64,000 nt of DNA from Oscillospiraceae bacterium (lineage in GTDB: Bacteria > Bacillota > Clostridia > Oscillospirales > CAG-272): contig SVRK01000004.1 of assembly GCA_015064855.1 (NCBI GenBank), positions 62,001-126,000 of the forward strand, given 5' to 3'. Under the pieces are notes generated by a model that was not told the DNA's origin, made no database searches, and saw only the letters and a program-made list of their open reading frames with translations. Shown here piece after piece: positions 47,364 to 56,518 of the stretch (position 1 is its first letter; each line of letters opens with the position of its first letter). Made by a program: the position numbers and the translations under genes.

Positions 47364-48605
47364 TTATTTGTGGTACTTATAGGTTATAAAGTCTTGATTA
47401 AACTTAAATATAATATCACCTTTTTTATTCGTTGTTTTTTCAAGAATTTCATAACTATGCAAATTGTTAAGAATTTTTAACGCTCCTTGCCTTGACATAG
47501 TAGTGTTAATATAAGTTAAGAACATTTTATAATTAAAAAAATCTTCTGAGTTATGAACAAGTATCTTTTTTACATACACCCATTCTGTAGAGGTCAATGT
47601 ATCTCCAGTTTTAGAGAGCTTTTTTCTTATTTCCTCTAAATTTTTATAAACAAAGCTATATTTTATTGATGTTTCAAGTATATACCCCAAAAAATATGTC
47701 AGGTCGTTATTGGAGTTTCTCGTATCCGTGATCGCTCTATAATAATCATTTTTGCTTTCGTTTATCGCCTCACTCATAAAAAATGGTGCAATCTTGATTC
47801 GATTAATATAATTAAGCCAAAACGACACCATTCTTGCCGTTCTTCCGTTATAATCGAAATACGGATGAACATACAGTATATAATAGTGGCAAATATACGG
47901 AAGAAGTTCGTCATGCTCTTTGATTTGCTTCGGATCGTTTGCAAACTCAAACAACGAATCCATACATTCATCTACGATTTGCCAATTTGCTCCTTCAAAA
48001 TCACCAATAAAGACCTTATCGTCACGATAATATGAGCCGTCTTTTATTTTTAATTCTTCTGGCAAGCAGTCATTACTTAGTATGTTGTAAAGCTTACGCA
48101 AATTTTCCTTGTTAAAAGCAGGCTTTTCTTTTGCGATAAATTGAATCGCTTTTATCATATTTTTAACTATAATATCATTTTGATCTGTTAAATTTTCGCT
48201 CTTGTTTATCTCAACTATTCGACGGTGAGTGGTAGGAACGTTTTCTATATTTAGCGTTCCCTCTACTTCTGAAAATAGCCTAGAAATAAGCATATCTTCA
48301 ACATTTCTGTCAAACAAAAAGCTTTGATTTAATTCATAGTCCGAAAGAAGAAGTCTAATATATTCGGTTTGAGTTTGCAATAAATAGTTGCCATTAACAT
48401 AAAAGCAATGTTTAGAATTAAAAGTCTTAAGTGGTAATTTTTTCATTAAATCAACATCTTGTTCTATTAACTCATCTTTAAATTTCAAAAAATGTTGAAA
48501 CTCATCTTTTGAAAACATTATCCCAATCTTTTGATTATATCTCAAATCGTTTATTGAATAATATTTTTCTCCAAATATAAGTTTACCCATTTCCTTTGTA
48601 TCCAT
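47364..48605 (-). CDS. Fic-family protein with C-terminal winged-helix region
   Basis: HPYFDYNGRTARM Fic motif; C-terminal QGALKILNNLHSYEILEKTTNKKGD. Confidence 0.93.
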   Translation of the reverse strand: MDTKEMGKLIFGEKYYSINDLRYNQKIGIMFSKDEFQHFLKFKDELIEQDVDLMKKLPLKTFNSKHCFYVNGNYLLQTQTEYIRLLLSDYELNQSFLFDRNVEDMLISRLFSEVEGTLNIENVPTTHRRIVEINKSENLTDQNDIIVKNMIKAIQFIAKEKPAFNKENLRKLYNILSNDCLPEELKIKDGSYYRDDKVFIGDFEGANWQIVDECMDSLFEFANDPKQIKEHDELLPYICHYYILYVHPYFDYNGRTARMVSFWLNYINRIKIAPFFMSEAINESKNDYYRAITDTRNSNNDLTYFLGYILETSIKYSFVYKNLEEIRKKLSKTGDTLTSTEWVYVKKILVHNSEDFFNYKMFLTYINTTMSRQGALKILNNLHSYEILEKTTNKKGDIIFKFNQDFITYKYHK

Positions 48606-48620
48606 ATTATCTCTCCTTTA

Positions 48621-48689
48621 ACCGTTTGTAAACATATTATAACCTATTTTTTTGGTTTTGTCAACCGTTTAGTAAACCGATTTGTAAAC
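48621..48689. promoter_or_regulatory. fic promoter with three ACCG(T/A)TT(T/A)GTAAAC repeats
   Basis: 48621-48633, 48664-48677, 48676-48689; minus-strand TTGACA-17-TATAAT at 48664-48636. Confidence 0.75.
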
Positions 48690-48829
48690 TTATATGTTTT
48701 GTTTTTAATCTATTTTGTCAACTTGTAATTATTATAATATGCAAATTTGCATTTTGCTATATCTCTATTATTCACATAAAAACCGGTTCTGAGCGGTACA
48801 ATTTATCTTGAAATTAAATAAAAAACTTT

Positions 48830-48975
48830 CCATATTAAATAACTTCCATATTTTGACCTTTTTTGAAAAATCAAAATTAAAAATTCCATAAAAATTCCAT
48901 GTTTTTGTGGAAAGCCAATCCCTCCGTCACGACAAGTCGTGCCACCTCCCTTACTCTAAAGGAGGCAAACAAAAA
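48830..48975 (+). repeat. Dispersed repeat family 2 (left unit), copy 3
   Basis: Near-identical to 41200-41400 and 50875-51015. Confidence 0.9.
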
Positions 48976-49050
48976 AGGGAACAAGTTAAACTCATTCCCT
49001 CTATGTATTAAGTTCTAAAAGTCCTTGTGTTATAAGACTTTATCTCAGTT

Positions 49051-49107
49051 CTTGAAATATCTATTCAAAAGTCCTTCAAATGCCTTGCCGTGTCTTGCCT
49101 CGTCGCG
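49051..49107 (-). pseudogene. Rubrerythrin-like 3' tail fragment
   Basis: Reverse reading [25 protein letters not shown]. Confidence 0.87.
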
Positions 49108-49139
49108 TACAATCTTGGCATGTCGTGGAAAGTTTCGAG

Positions 49140-49242
49140 GTAGCCCTAAGTCTTGTATTGCTTAGCTTTGTTGAGCTTTTTACTGTAAATTTATAATATC
49201 TCTACACTTGTAGAAATCAAGAAATTCCGTAAAAATTCCATG
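49140..49242 (+). repeat. Dispersed repeat family 2 (right unit), copy 3
   Basis: GTAGCCCTAAGTCTTGTATTGCTT..CTACACTTGTAG..ATTCCGTAAAAATTCCATG. Confidence 0.83.
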
Positions 49243-49265
49243 CTTTATAAAAAAGAGCTATCAGT

Positions 49266-49628
49266 TTATCGCTTTTCGCCATTGCAAAGTCCGTATGTTC
49301 TTGTAATAATTTCTCCAGAAAATTTTCTCTCTAAAATAGTACATGTTACCGCTTCTTTTGATAAACAAGGCGTGTGATTTTGATTGTAATAATATATTTC
49401 TGAAAAATCTCCCCCGTTTGGAGTTTTTTCATACACTCTTTCAAATGTTTTGCAGAGTATTCTTTTTATTTCGCTTTCGGGCAATTCCTCTATTCCATAA
49501 GAAACCTTAACATCAATAACATCCTCTCCGTTTTCATTAGTTCCTATTAATATGCAGTAGCCCTCGGCAACAAAATCGTCGTGGCAAATAACTTTTACAT
49601 ATTCGCCTTCAAACATTTCGTCAATCAT
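49266..49628 (-). CDS. Hypothetical protein (120 aa)
   Basis: Intact ORF with start near a purine-rich RBS. Confidence 0.6.
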   Translation of the reverse strand: MIDEMFEGEYVKVICHDDFVAEGYCILIGTNENGEDVIDVKVSYGIEELPESEIKRILCKTFERVYEKTPNGGDFSEIYYYNQNHTPCLSKEAVTCTILERKFSGEIITRTYGLCNGEKR

Positions 49629-49668
49629 TATTTTGCACCTCTATATTACAACAAATTTCTTTAATGAT

Positions 49669-50775
49669 TTATTCAATACGTGATTTCATATTCTGTACTA
49701 TATCAAAGATTTCGCGATCCAACACAAAAGGCTCGGAAAAAGCATTAAGAACGATGCCTTTAACGTTGCTTTCGTTGTTGATTGCTAGATGTATTGCTTC
49801 CAAAAAATGCTTTTGAATTTTTGAAAAACCATTACCATATTCGCCCATTTCGTCAGGGCTTGAAAACACAGGAAAGAACAGCTCGTCTCCGTTTCTCAAA
49901 ATATCGGGAACCAATCTTATATCATCCGTGTTTGAAAAAGTCTTTCCTACAATATCGTTTGGTTCGTCTATTAATTTTCTAACCGCTTCAACATCTGTCT
50001 CGGAAAGAATTGCGTTGCAAGGAATCCAAACATAACTGTCTCTTAATGTTTCTAAAACTTCAAGAAAATTATTTTCAGTTCGCTCATTGTTAAACGACGC
50101 AACCGCTTCCTTTAACATGCTTCCGTCCTCTAAATCTGCTGATGTTAATTTTTTGGTTGGTTTCATATCCGAATAACAAATAACACGATTATCTTCTGTT
50201 TCTTTAACAAAGAAAGCAATTTTTTCGCCTTCATGATAACCAAAAGGTTGGCTTGGCTCGTTTAGAAGATAAGCCATAATCCAATGCTCACCCAAACCAA
50301 AAATACGAGCCCAGCATATCTCTGGCTGTAAACCTTCTTTTGTGAGATACACTTGCACATCATCTGGAAAGTGAGGGTGTCTGGACTCGTCCAAAAAGCC
50401 CATTTCTCTAGAGCTTTCTAATTCTTCGTCTGCTTCATATATTTTCAACATTTCAAGCTTGTCGATATAGCGTTTGTTTAACTCTTCGTTCTTTCCAAAG
50501 CAAGCAAAATCAACATCATCAACCGCTTCTATTCTAATAAAAAATCTAACCTCGTTATTTGCATCAAAAAATCTAAAGTTATCTTTTTGTTGTTTTCCTG
50601 CGGCAACCACCTCTAAAGTCACGCCTGCTTCCTTGTCTATATATCCATATACCAATGCACAATTTGCTTTTTCTATTTCCGGGAAATCTCTCATTGACCT
50701 CTTTAAGCTGTCAGTTAATGGAATTGCACAAAAATTATGATATACCAATCTAAAACCTGTTTCTAAATATTTCAT
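49669..50775 (-). CDS. SseB-domain protein with DUF4026-like N-terminus
   Basis: C-terminal SYVWIPCNAIL...LVPDILRNGDELFFPVFSSPDEMGEYG. Confidence 0.7.
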   Translation of the reverse strand: MKYLETGFRLVYHNFCAIPLTDSLKRSMRDFPEIEKANCALVYGYIDKEAGVTLEVVAAGKQQKDNFRFFDANNEVRFFIRIEAVDDVDFACFGKNEELNKRYIDKLEMLKIYEADEELESSREMGFLDESRHPHFPDDVQVYLTKEGLQPEICWARIFGLGEHWIMAYLLNEPSQPFGYHEGEKIAFFVKETEDNRVICYSDMKPTKKLTSADLEDGSMLKEAVASFNNERTENNFLEVLETLRDSYVWIPCNAILSETDVEAVRKLIDEPNDIVGKTFSNTDDIRLVPDILRNGDELFFPVFSSPDEMGEYGNGFSKIQKHFLEAIHLAINNESNVKGIVLNAFSEPFVLDREIFDIVQNMKSRIE

Positions 50776-50874
50776 TTCTTTTCTCCTTTCGGTAAGTATA
50801 TACCAATTGTAGCATTAATTTGTAATATTGTAAAGCTTCAGCTGTCTTGAAATCGCGACATCATGTTGCTTTCC

Positions 50875-51015
50875 ATAATCACAATTTCCATATTTTGACC
50901 TTTTTTTGAAAAATCAAAATTAAAAATTCCATAAAAATTCCATGTTTTTGTGGAAAGCCAATCCCTCCGTCACGACAAGTCGTGCCACCTCCCTTTACAA
51001 AGGAGGCAAACAAAA
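50875..51015 (+). repeat. Dispersed repeat family 2 (left unit), copy 4
   Basis: TTTCCATATTTTGACC...CAATCCCTCCGTCACGACAAGTCGTGCCACCTCCC. Confidence 0.9.
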
Positions 51016-51045
51016 AGGGAATCGGTTTCCCAAATTCCCTTAATT

Positions 51046-51117
51046 GAACTTTTTTAATGAAATTTTTTAATAGCTTTGCACTTGCATAAAATAAGCAATT
51101 CCATTAATTTTTCCATG
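51046..51117 (+). repeat. Dispersed repeat family 2 (right unit), copy 4 (diverged core)
   Basis: TTGAACTTTTTTAATG..AGCTTTGCACTTGCATAA..ATTCCATTAATTTTTCCATG. Confidence 0.75.
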
Positions 51118-51118
51118 T

Positions 51119-51442
51119 TTACAGCTCAAATCTGCGCTCTCCCATAACGATCTCTATTTTTATGTCTTTTGCATATTTGTCGTTACGATAATGCTTAAAT
51201 TCTTTTAGGATATCGACCATTATTTTCGCTTCGTCACCAAATTTTTGTTCTATCACATTAAGTCCTATAATTTCAATATGCACAGGTCTGCCGACCATAT
51301 CAGTTAAGCAATCCCAAAAAGCATCCCAGTTGCATCCATAATAATCAGGCCAGTCAAGAGCCTCTTGTATCACCTTATGCATTTCTATATAATGCTCAAC
51401 CTTGGTAAAATCTATTGTGTATATTTCTTTAAATTGATACAT
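51119..51442 (-). CDS. Barstar-family inhibitor
   Basis: IDFTKVEHYIEMHKVIQEALDWPDYYGCNWDAFWDCLTD. Confidence 0.9.
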   Translation of the reverse strand: MYQFKEIYTIDFTKVEHYIEMHKVIQEALDWPDYYGCNWDAFWDCLTDMVGRPVHIEIIGLNVIEQKFGDEAKIMVDILKEFKHYRNDKYAKDIKIEIVMGERRFEL

Positions 51443-51452
51443 AAAATCTCCT

Positions 51453-52001
51453 TTATCTTGTTACCTCATAAAAAGTTTTGTAGTGGTCGTATGTAACAAA
51501 TATAAGTCCATCATTGGAGTAGAGTATTCTATCGTTGCTTCTGTATCCACCATCATAATTTATATCTGCTTCATACCATACTCGTCCGCCTGTCATAGGT
51601 AGCTTTCCATCTCTGTTTTGATACACATTTCCACCTATCATTTTTCCCGGTAGAACTTGGTCAAGATTTCCACGCCAATTAACCCATCCGGCATCTTCTG
51701 CAGTTTCTTTCAAAACATAATAATTCGGTAATCTTTGAAATGTCACCAAATATACATCAGCCCCATTGTTTCCCAAATCGGTTGATGTTCCAGCCTTTTT
51801 CGTCCTCATTGGAACATACACACATTTACAATTTGGATGTGCATTGACCTCATATTGTGTATCTAAAATAGTTATGCTTACTATTTTTCCATGTTGTTTG
51901 GCACAATATAAACAAGTAGTAAGCGTCAATTCTGACATCCAATTCGCCCAGCTCGAACTATTTCCTATTAATTCTCTATCTTGGAAAATGGTATATATCA
52001 T
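51453..52001 (-). CDS. Barnase-like ribonuclease toxin with MuF-like zinc-binding N-terminal segment
   Basis: C-terminal GWVNWRGNLDQVLPGKMIGGNVYQNRDGKLP..GRVWYEADINYDGGYRSNDRILYSNDGLIFVTYDHYKTF (barnase); N-terminal TTCLYCAKQHGKIVSI..NAHPNCKCVYVP. Confidence 0.9.
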   Translation of the reverse strand: MIYTIFQDRELIGNSSSWANWMSELTLTTCLYCAKQHGKIVSITILDTQYEVNAHPNCKCVYVPMRTKKAGTSTDLGNNGADVYLVTFQRLPNYYVLKETAEDAGWVNWRGNLDQVLPGKMIGGNVYQNRDGKLPMTGGRVWYEADINYDGGYRSNDRILYSNDGLIFVTYDHYKTFYEVTR

Positions 52002-52139
52002 TTTTCCTCCTTTATTATACTTTCTTTTTTGTAATTTGTCAATTAATTCGCCCTCCTATATAAATTATAACACTCCCCTTCGCCCAAATTTATTTTAACA
52101 TAAAAACCGGTACTGACCGGTACACTTTTTCATAAAATA

Positions 52140-52285
52140 TTTTCCATAATCACAATTTCCATATTTTGACCTTTTTTTGAAAAACCAAAATGCTAAAATT
52201 CCATAAAAATTCCATGTTTTTGTGGAAAGCCAATCCCTCCGTCACGACAAGTCGTGCCACCTCCCTTACTCTAAAGGAGGCAAAC
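52140..52285 (+). repeat. Dispersed repeat family 2 (left unit), copy 5
   Basis: Same as the other copies; directly downstream of the intact rubrerythrin gene. Confidence 0.9.
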
Positions 52286-52358
52286 AAAAAGGGAACAAGC
52301 AAAACTCATTCCCTCTATGTATTAAGTTCTAAAAGTCCTTATATTACAAGGCTTTATA

Positions 52359-52907
52359 TTACTTCTTGAAATATCTATTAAGAAGTCCCTCAAATGCCTT
52401 GCCGTGTCTTGCCTCGTCGCGAGCCATTTCGTGAACGGTGTCGTGGATGGCGTCGAGGTTTAGCTCTTTTGCGCGCTTTGCAAGGTCAAATTTGCCCATT
52501 GTTGCGCCGTTTTCAGCTTCAACTCTCATTTCGAGGTTCTTCTTTGTGGAGTCTGTTACAACCTCACCGAGGAGCTCTGCAAACTTTGCAGCGTGCTCAG
52601 CCTCTTCCCAAGCTGCCTTTTCCCAGTAAAGACCGATTTCAGGGTAACCCTCACGGTGTGCTACTCTTGCCATTGCAAGGTACATACCAACCTCTGTGCA
52701 CTCGCCCATATAGTTAGCGCGAAGGTCCATAATGATATCCTCACGTGCACCTTGTGCAACGCCTACAACGTGCTCAGCCGCCCAGTAACGATTTTCCTCT
52801 ACAACCTCGTTGAATTTTTCAGCGGGAACCTTGCATTGTGGGCATCTTTCAGGTGCACTATCTCCCTCGTGAACGTATCCGCAAACAGAACATACAAATT
52901 TTTTCAT
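52359..52907 (-). CDS. rbr: Rubrerythrin (rubredoxin domain + ferritin-like)
   Basis: [21 protein letters not shown]; ferritin-like ExxH motifs. Confidence 0.95.
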   Translation of the reverse strand: MKKFVCSVCGYVHEGDSAPERCPQCKVPAEKFNEVVEENRYWAAEHVVGVAQGAREDIIMDLRANYMGECTEVGMYLAMARVAHREGYPEIGLYWEKAAWEEAEHAAKFAELLGEVVTDSTKKNLEMRVEAENGATMGKFDLAKRAKELNLDAIHDTVHEMARDEARHGKAFEGLLNRYFKK

Positions 52908-52935
52908 AATAATTTTTACCTTTCAAATATATAAT

Positions 52936-53304
52936 TTATTTTTTTGAACAATTTTTACACGTGCCGTAGCACACAAGTCTTTCGTAGCTTACATCGAAGC
53001 CATCACCTACCAAATGCTCCTTGGCGCTGGTTGGTAATTCAAAATCAAAAATGTTTTTACATTTTTGACATACAAAATGTGCGTGATCCTTTATAAATCC
53101 ATCGTAAAACACACACTTGTCGCTAGTTTCCACAGAAATTATCTCGCCTGACTCCAAGAGAGTAGAGAGGTTTCGATAAACTGTACCCAGACTTATATTA
53201 GGAATTTTTTCCCTCACCGCGTCGTAAATTTGAATTGCACTATAATGCTGACGCTTGGAACGGAGAAATTCCAAAATTGCTGTTTTTTGCTTTGTTTCTC
53301 TCAA
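52936..53304 (-). CDS. Fur/PerR-family regulator
   Basis: RETKQKTAILEFLRSKRQHYSAIQIYDAVR; HFVCQKCKNIFDF. Confidence 0.92.
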   Translation of the reverse strand: MRETKQKTAILEFLRSKRQHYSAIQIYDAVREKIPNISLGTVYRNLSTLLESGEIISVETSDKCVFYDGFIKDHAHFVCQKCKNIFDFELPTSAKEHLVGDGFDVSYERLVCYGTCKNCSKK

Positions 53305-53493
53305 TTTGTTTTCTCCTTATCAGTAATAGTTCCTATTATCATTATATACATCGAAGCAGTTTTTGTCAAGAGGTTTTTTTAAATTTTTCAAAAATTTTTG
53401 CATAATTTGCAAATTTAAAAATTTTTCTTAATAATATTGAATTTTTCTAAACGAATATGCTATAATATATTATAATTATATTTCAACTTATAA

Positions 53494-54366
53494 ATGGAGA
53501 AGCAAATGGCTAAAATCAAGACAAGTAATCTGCAAAACATAGCTTGGATTCTTTTCTTCGGCATCCCTTGTGCATTTTTCTGCATACTGCTTGGTGCTTC
53601 TGCTTGTATTTCCATCGTCGGCATCCCTGTTGGTATTAAACAGTTTAAATTTATAAAGTTTATTTTTTCAATGGAGGACACCGCGCTTGCGTACAGACCT
53701 AACACGCGCAAAAGGCTTTTAGGGCTTTACTGGTACGCATTTGGTGGAATAGGCACAAAGCTTATTTCTTGGGGTCTTACCTATCTGCTTATCGCCTTTG
53801 GCGGCAAGCACCTTGCTGTCCGTTTTGTAAAAATCGCGCCTTATCTCAACTGTCCTTTTGGTATTGCGCCTATTGAAAACGGAAAGTACACAAAGAACAA
53901 AAACACTATTTACGATTACAATCTTTTACAAAGAAGAATACATAAAAGCCCTACTATTGCTATTTTTGACGAAAAGCGTGGCAAGCTTGTCACTGTCAGA
54001 AGATATCTAAAGAGCTTTGAAGAGGACGTTTTTTCTATAAAGCGTAATAATCAAATTGTATTTTTCTTATTCAGCGCCCTTGTTATTTTCGGAATTGCAA
54101 GTATTATCGGCTCGGGTGTTGGAATTGTCATAGGTGTGTTCCTTACGTCCGTTGGAGTTATCGGATGTACTATAACCTCAATTATTCAAACAAGACAATT
54201 TTTGAAGCTATATGATTCTCATATGGCAAAGCTCTTCGACCTATACGACGAGAGCGACCCGTATGACGAGCAGCCGCCTATTATTCAGCCGTATTATATT
54301 TTTGATCAGCTTGTTAAGGACCGCGAGGAAAGAAAGCGTCTTAAGAACCAAAGAAACAATAGTTAA
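53494..54366 (+). CDS. YccF-domain membrane protein
   Basis: NIAWILFFGIPCAFFCILLGASACISIVGIPVGIKQFKF. Confidence 0.8.
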   Translation: MEKQMAKIKTSNLQNIAWILFFGIPCAFFCILLGASACISIVGIPVGIKQFKFIKFIFSMEDTALAYRPNTRKRLLGLYWYAFGGIGTKLISWGLTYLLIAFGGKHLAVRFVKIAPYLNCPFGIAPIENGKYTKNKNTIYDYNLLQRRIHKSPTIAIFDEKRGKLVTVRRYLKSFEEDVFSIKRNNQIVFFLFSALVIFGIASIIGSGVGIVIGVFLTSVGVIGCTITSIIQTRQFLKLYDSHMAKLFDLYDESDPYDEQPPIIQPYYIFDQLVKDREERKRLKNQRNNS

Positions 54367-54471
54367 AATAAAAACGCACCTTTTTGGGTGCGTTTTTTAG
54401 TTCCTTCAAAATGTATCATTTTTAAAAAGTGCGTATATAATATTAGAAATGAAATTTTTAAGGAGAAAAAC

Positions 54472-55854
54472 GTGGGGAAATATTTTGGCACTGATGGAAT
54501 GAGAGGAAAGGCGGGCGAGGAGCTTTTATCTACGCACGCATATAAAATAGGAAGATTTCTTGGCTGGTATTTTAAAAAAACAGGCAAACGGGCAAGGGCG
54601 GTTATCGGCAAGGATACGCGTCTTTCCAGCTATATGCTTGAATATGCAATGGCATCGGGACTTTCAAGCTCGGGCGCTGACGTTTTTATGATGCACGTGA
54701 CAACAACTCCGTCAATTTCCTACACAGTTGTGCACGACAATTTCGATATTGGAATTATGATTTCGGCAAGCCACAATCCATTTTATGATAACGGTATAAA
54801 AATCATAAATTCCAGCGGTGAAAAAATCGACGACTCGCTTATTGAAAAAATTGAATATTATATAGATAATGAAACAACTGAAAAAGGGGACATTCCCTTT
54901 GCCTCGGGAAAGGACGTTGGAAAAATCACCGACTATTCCGAGGGGAGAAACCGCTATATTGCTTATTTAATTTCCTCGTCAAAGCGCTCCTTCAAGGGAC
55001 TTAAAATCGGGCTTGACCCGTCAAATGGTGGTGGATTTATGATTTGTCGCTCTGTTTTTGACGCCTTGGGTGCAAAAACCTATTTAATAAACGACGAGCC
55101 AAGCGGTGAGAACATAAATAAAAAATGTGGCTCGACAAGCATTGAGGCGCTTTCTGAATTTGTGCGCTTAAACTCGCTTGATATGGGCTTTGCTTATGAC
55201 GGAGATGCCGACAGATGCATAGCCGTTGACGAAAACGGAAAAGTGGTTGACGGTGACAAGATATTATATATATTAGGAAAGAATTTGAAATCAAGAGGCG
55301 AATTAAATGAAAATACGATTGTAACAACCGTTATGTCAAATAGCGGTCTATACGCCTCGCTTGGTGAAATAGGAATTTCATATAAGGAAACAAGAGTTGG
55401 CGACAGATACGTGCACGAGGAAATGATAAAAAACGACTTTTCACTCGGCGGTGAGCAATCGGGCCACATAATAATTTCCAAATACGCACAAACGGGTGAC
55501 GGAATTTTGACCTCTATTAAGCTGACCGAGTGCGTAATCGAGGAAAAGAGCAGACTTTCAAAGCTTGCAAGCGAGGTAATTTTGTATCCGCAAGCTCTCA
55601 AAAACGTACACGTTACGGACAAAAATGAGGTTTTATCCTCAAGTGAGGTTCAAAAAGCGATAGAAAGTGCACGCTTACATTTCAGTCATACAAACGGCAG
55701 AGTTTTGGTGCGCCCAAGCGGAACCGAGCCACTTATTAGAATTATGGTTGAGGGTGAAAACGAGGAGCTATGCCAAAAAATAGCCGATGAGCTTGAAAAC
55801 GCAGTTATGACAGTTTCAAAAAGAAGGGCGGTGACCTCTTTTGAAGGAGCTTGA
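54472..55854 (+). CDS. glmM: Phosphoglucosamine mutase
   Basis: GKYFGTDGMRGKA; ISASHNPFYDNGIKI; DGDADRCIAVD; RPSGTEPLIRIM; GTG start at 54472 after aaggag. Confidence 0.96.
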   Translation: MGKYFGTDGMRGKAGEELLSTHAYKIGRFLGWYFKKTGKRARAVIGKDTRLSSYMLEYAMASGLSSSGADVFMMHVTTTPSISYTVVHDNFDIGIMISASHNPFYDNGIKIINSSGEKIDDSLIEKIEYYIDNETTEKGDIPFASGKDVGKITDYSEGRNRYIAYLISSSKRSFKGLKIGLDPSNGGGFMICRSVFDALGAKTYLINDEPSGENINKKCGSTSIEALSEFVRLNSLDMGFAYDGDADRCIAVDENGKVVDGDKILYILGKNLKSRGELNENTIVTTVMSNSGLYASLGEIGISYKETRVGDRYVHEEMIKNDFSLGGEQSGHIIISKYAQTGDGILTSIKLTECVIEEKSRLSKLASEVILYPQALKNVHVTDKNEVLSSSEVQKAIESARLHFSHTNGRVLVRPSGTEPLIRIMVEGENEELCQKIADELENAVMTVSKRRAVTSFEGA

Positions 55855-56518
55855 ATCGGTTAATTTCTTTGAAAGCCAAAAATCTATTGCTTATAATGAA
55901 ATAATAAAATACAAATACCCTTGGGATGCGGTTGCAAAAATCAAGGATATAATAACGTCACTAATACCGACTCTTGATGAAAATTATGAAAAAATCAGCG
56001 AGGGAGTGTACGTTTTCAAGGGTGTGAAAATCCCCAAAACCGCATGTATTATGCCACCCTGTATAATTTGCGAGGGTGCAGAAATACGAAACGGCGCTTT
56101 TATCCGAGGAAACGTAATTGTCGGAAGAGGCGCAGTTGTCGGCAACTCATCAGAATTAAAAAACGCTATACTTTTCGACTCTGCATGTGTTCCTCATTTT
56201 AATTACGTTGGGGACTCAATAATTGGATATAAATCTCATTTGGGAGCGGGCGCAATAATCTCAAACTTAAAGGGAAATAATTCAAGCGTTTCTATAAAGC
56301 GCGGTGGCGAAAAAATAGAAACAAAAATGAGAAAGCTTGGCGCAATAATCGGAGATAACGTTGAGGTTGGTTGCGGTACAGTTTTAAATCCCGGCACTGT
56401 GATTTTTTCGGGCGCACAAATTTACCCACTACAATCGGTGCGCGGAGCTATTGAGAGATGCATCATATATAAAAACGAAAACAATACTGTAAAAAGGGAA
56501 GGCTTATGTGCGGAATAA
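55841..56518 (+). CDS. Left-handed beta-helix protein resembling GlmU C-terminal acyltransferase domain
   Basis: Hexapeptide repeats; HFNYVGDSIIGYKSHLGAGAIISNLKG. Confidence 0.85.
   Translation: MKELESVNFFESQKSIAYNEIIKYKYPWDAVAKIKDIITSLIPTLDENYEKISEGVYVFKGVKIPKTACIMPPCIICEGAEIRNGAFIRGNVIVGRGAVVGNSSELKNAILFDSACVPHFNYVGDSIIGYKSHLGAGAIISNLKGNNSSVSIKRGGEKIETKMRKLGAIIGDNVEVGCGTVLNPGTVIFSGAQIYPLQSVRGAIERCIIYKNENNTVKREGLCAE

Noticed and set aside
41200-52285. Classical integron
   Set aside because: No tyrosine integrase in the window and core sites lack the attC signature; only a cassette-like layout can be claimed.
54388-54471. Longer N-terminus of GlmM as given in the ORF track
   Set aside because: Upstream part overlaps a terminator-like region; GTG at 54472 with aaggag RBS gives the normal KYFGTDGMRG start.
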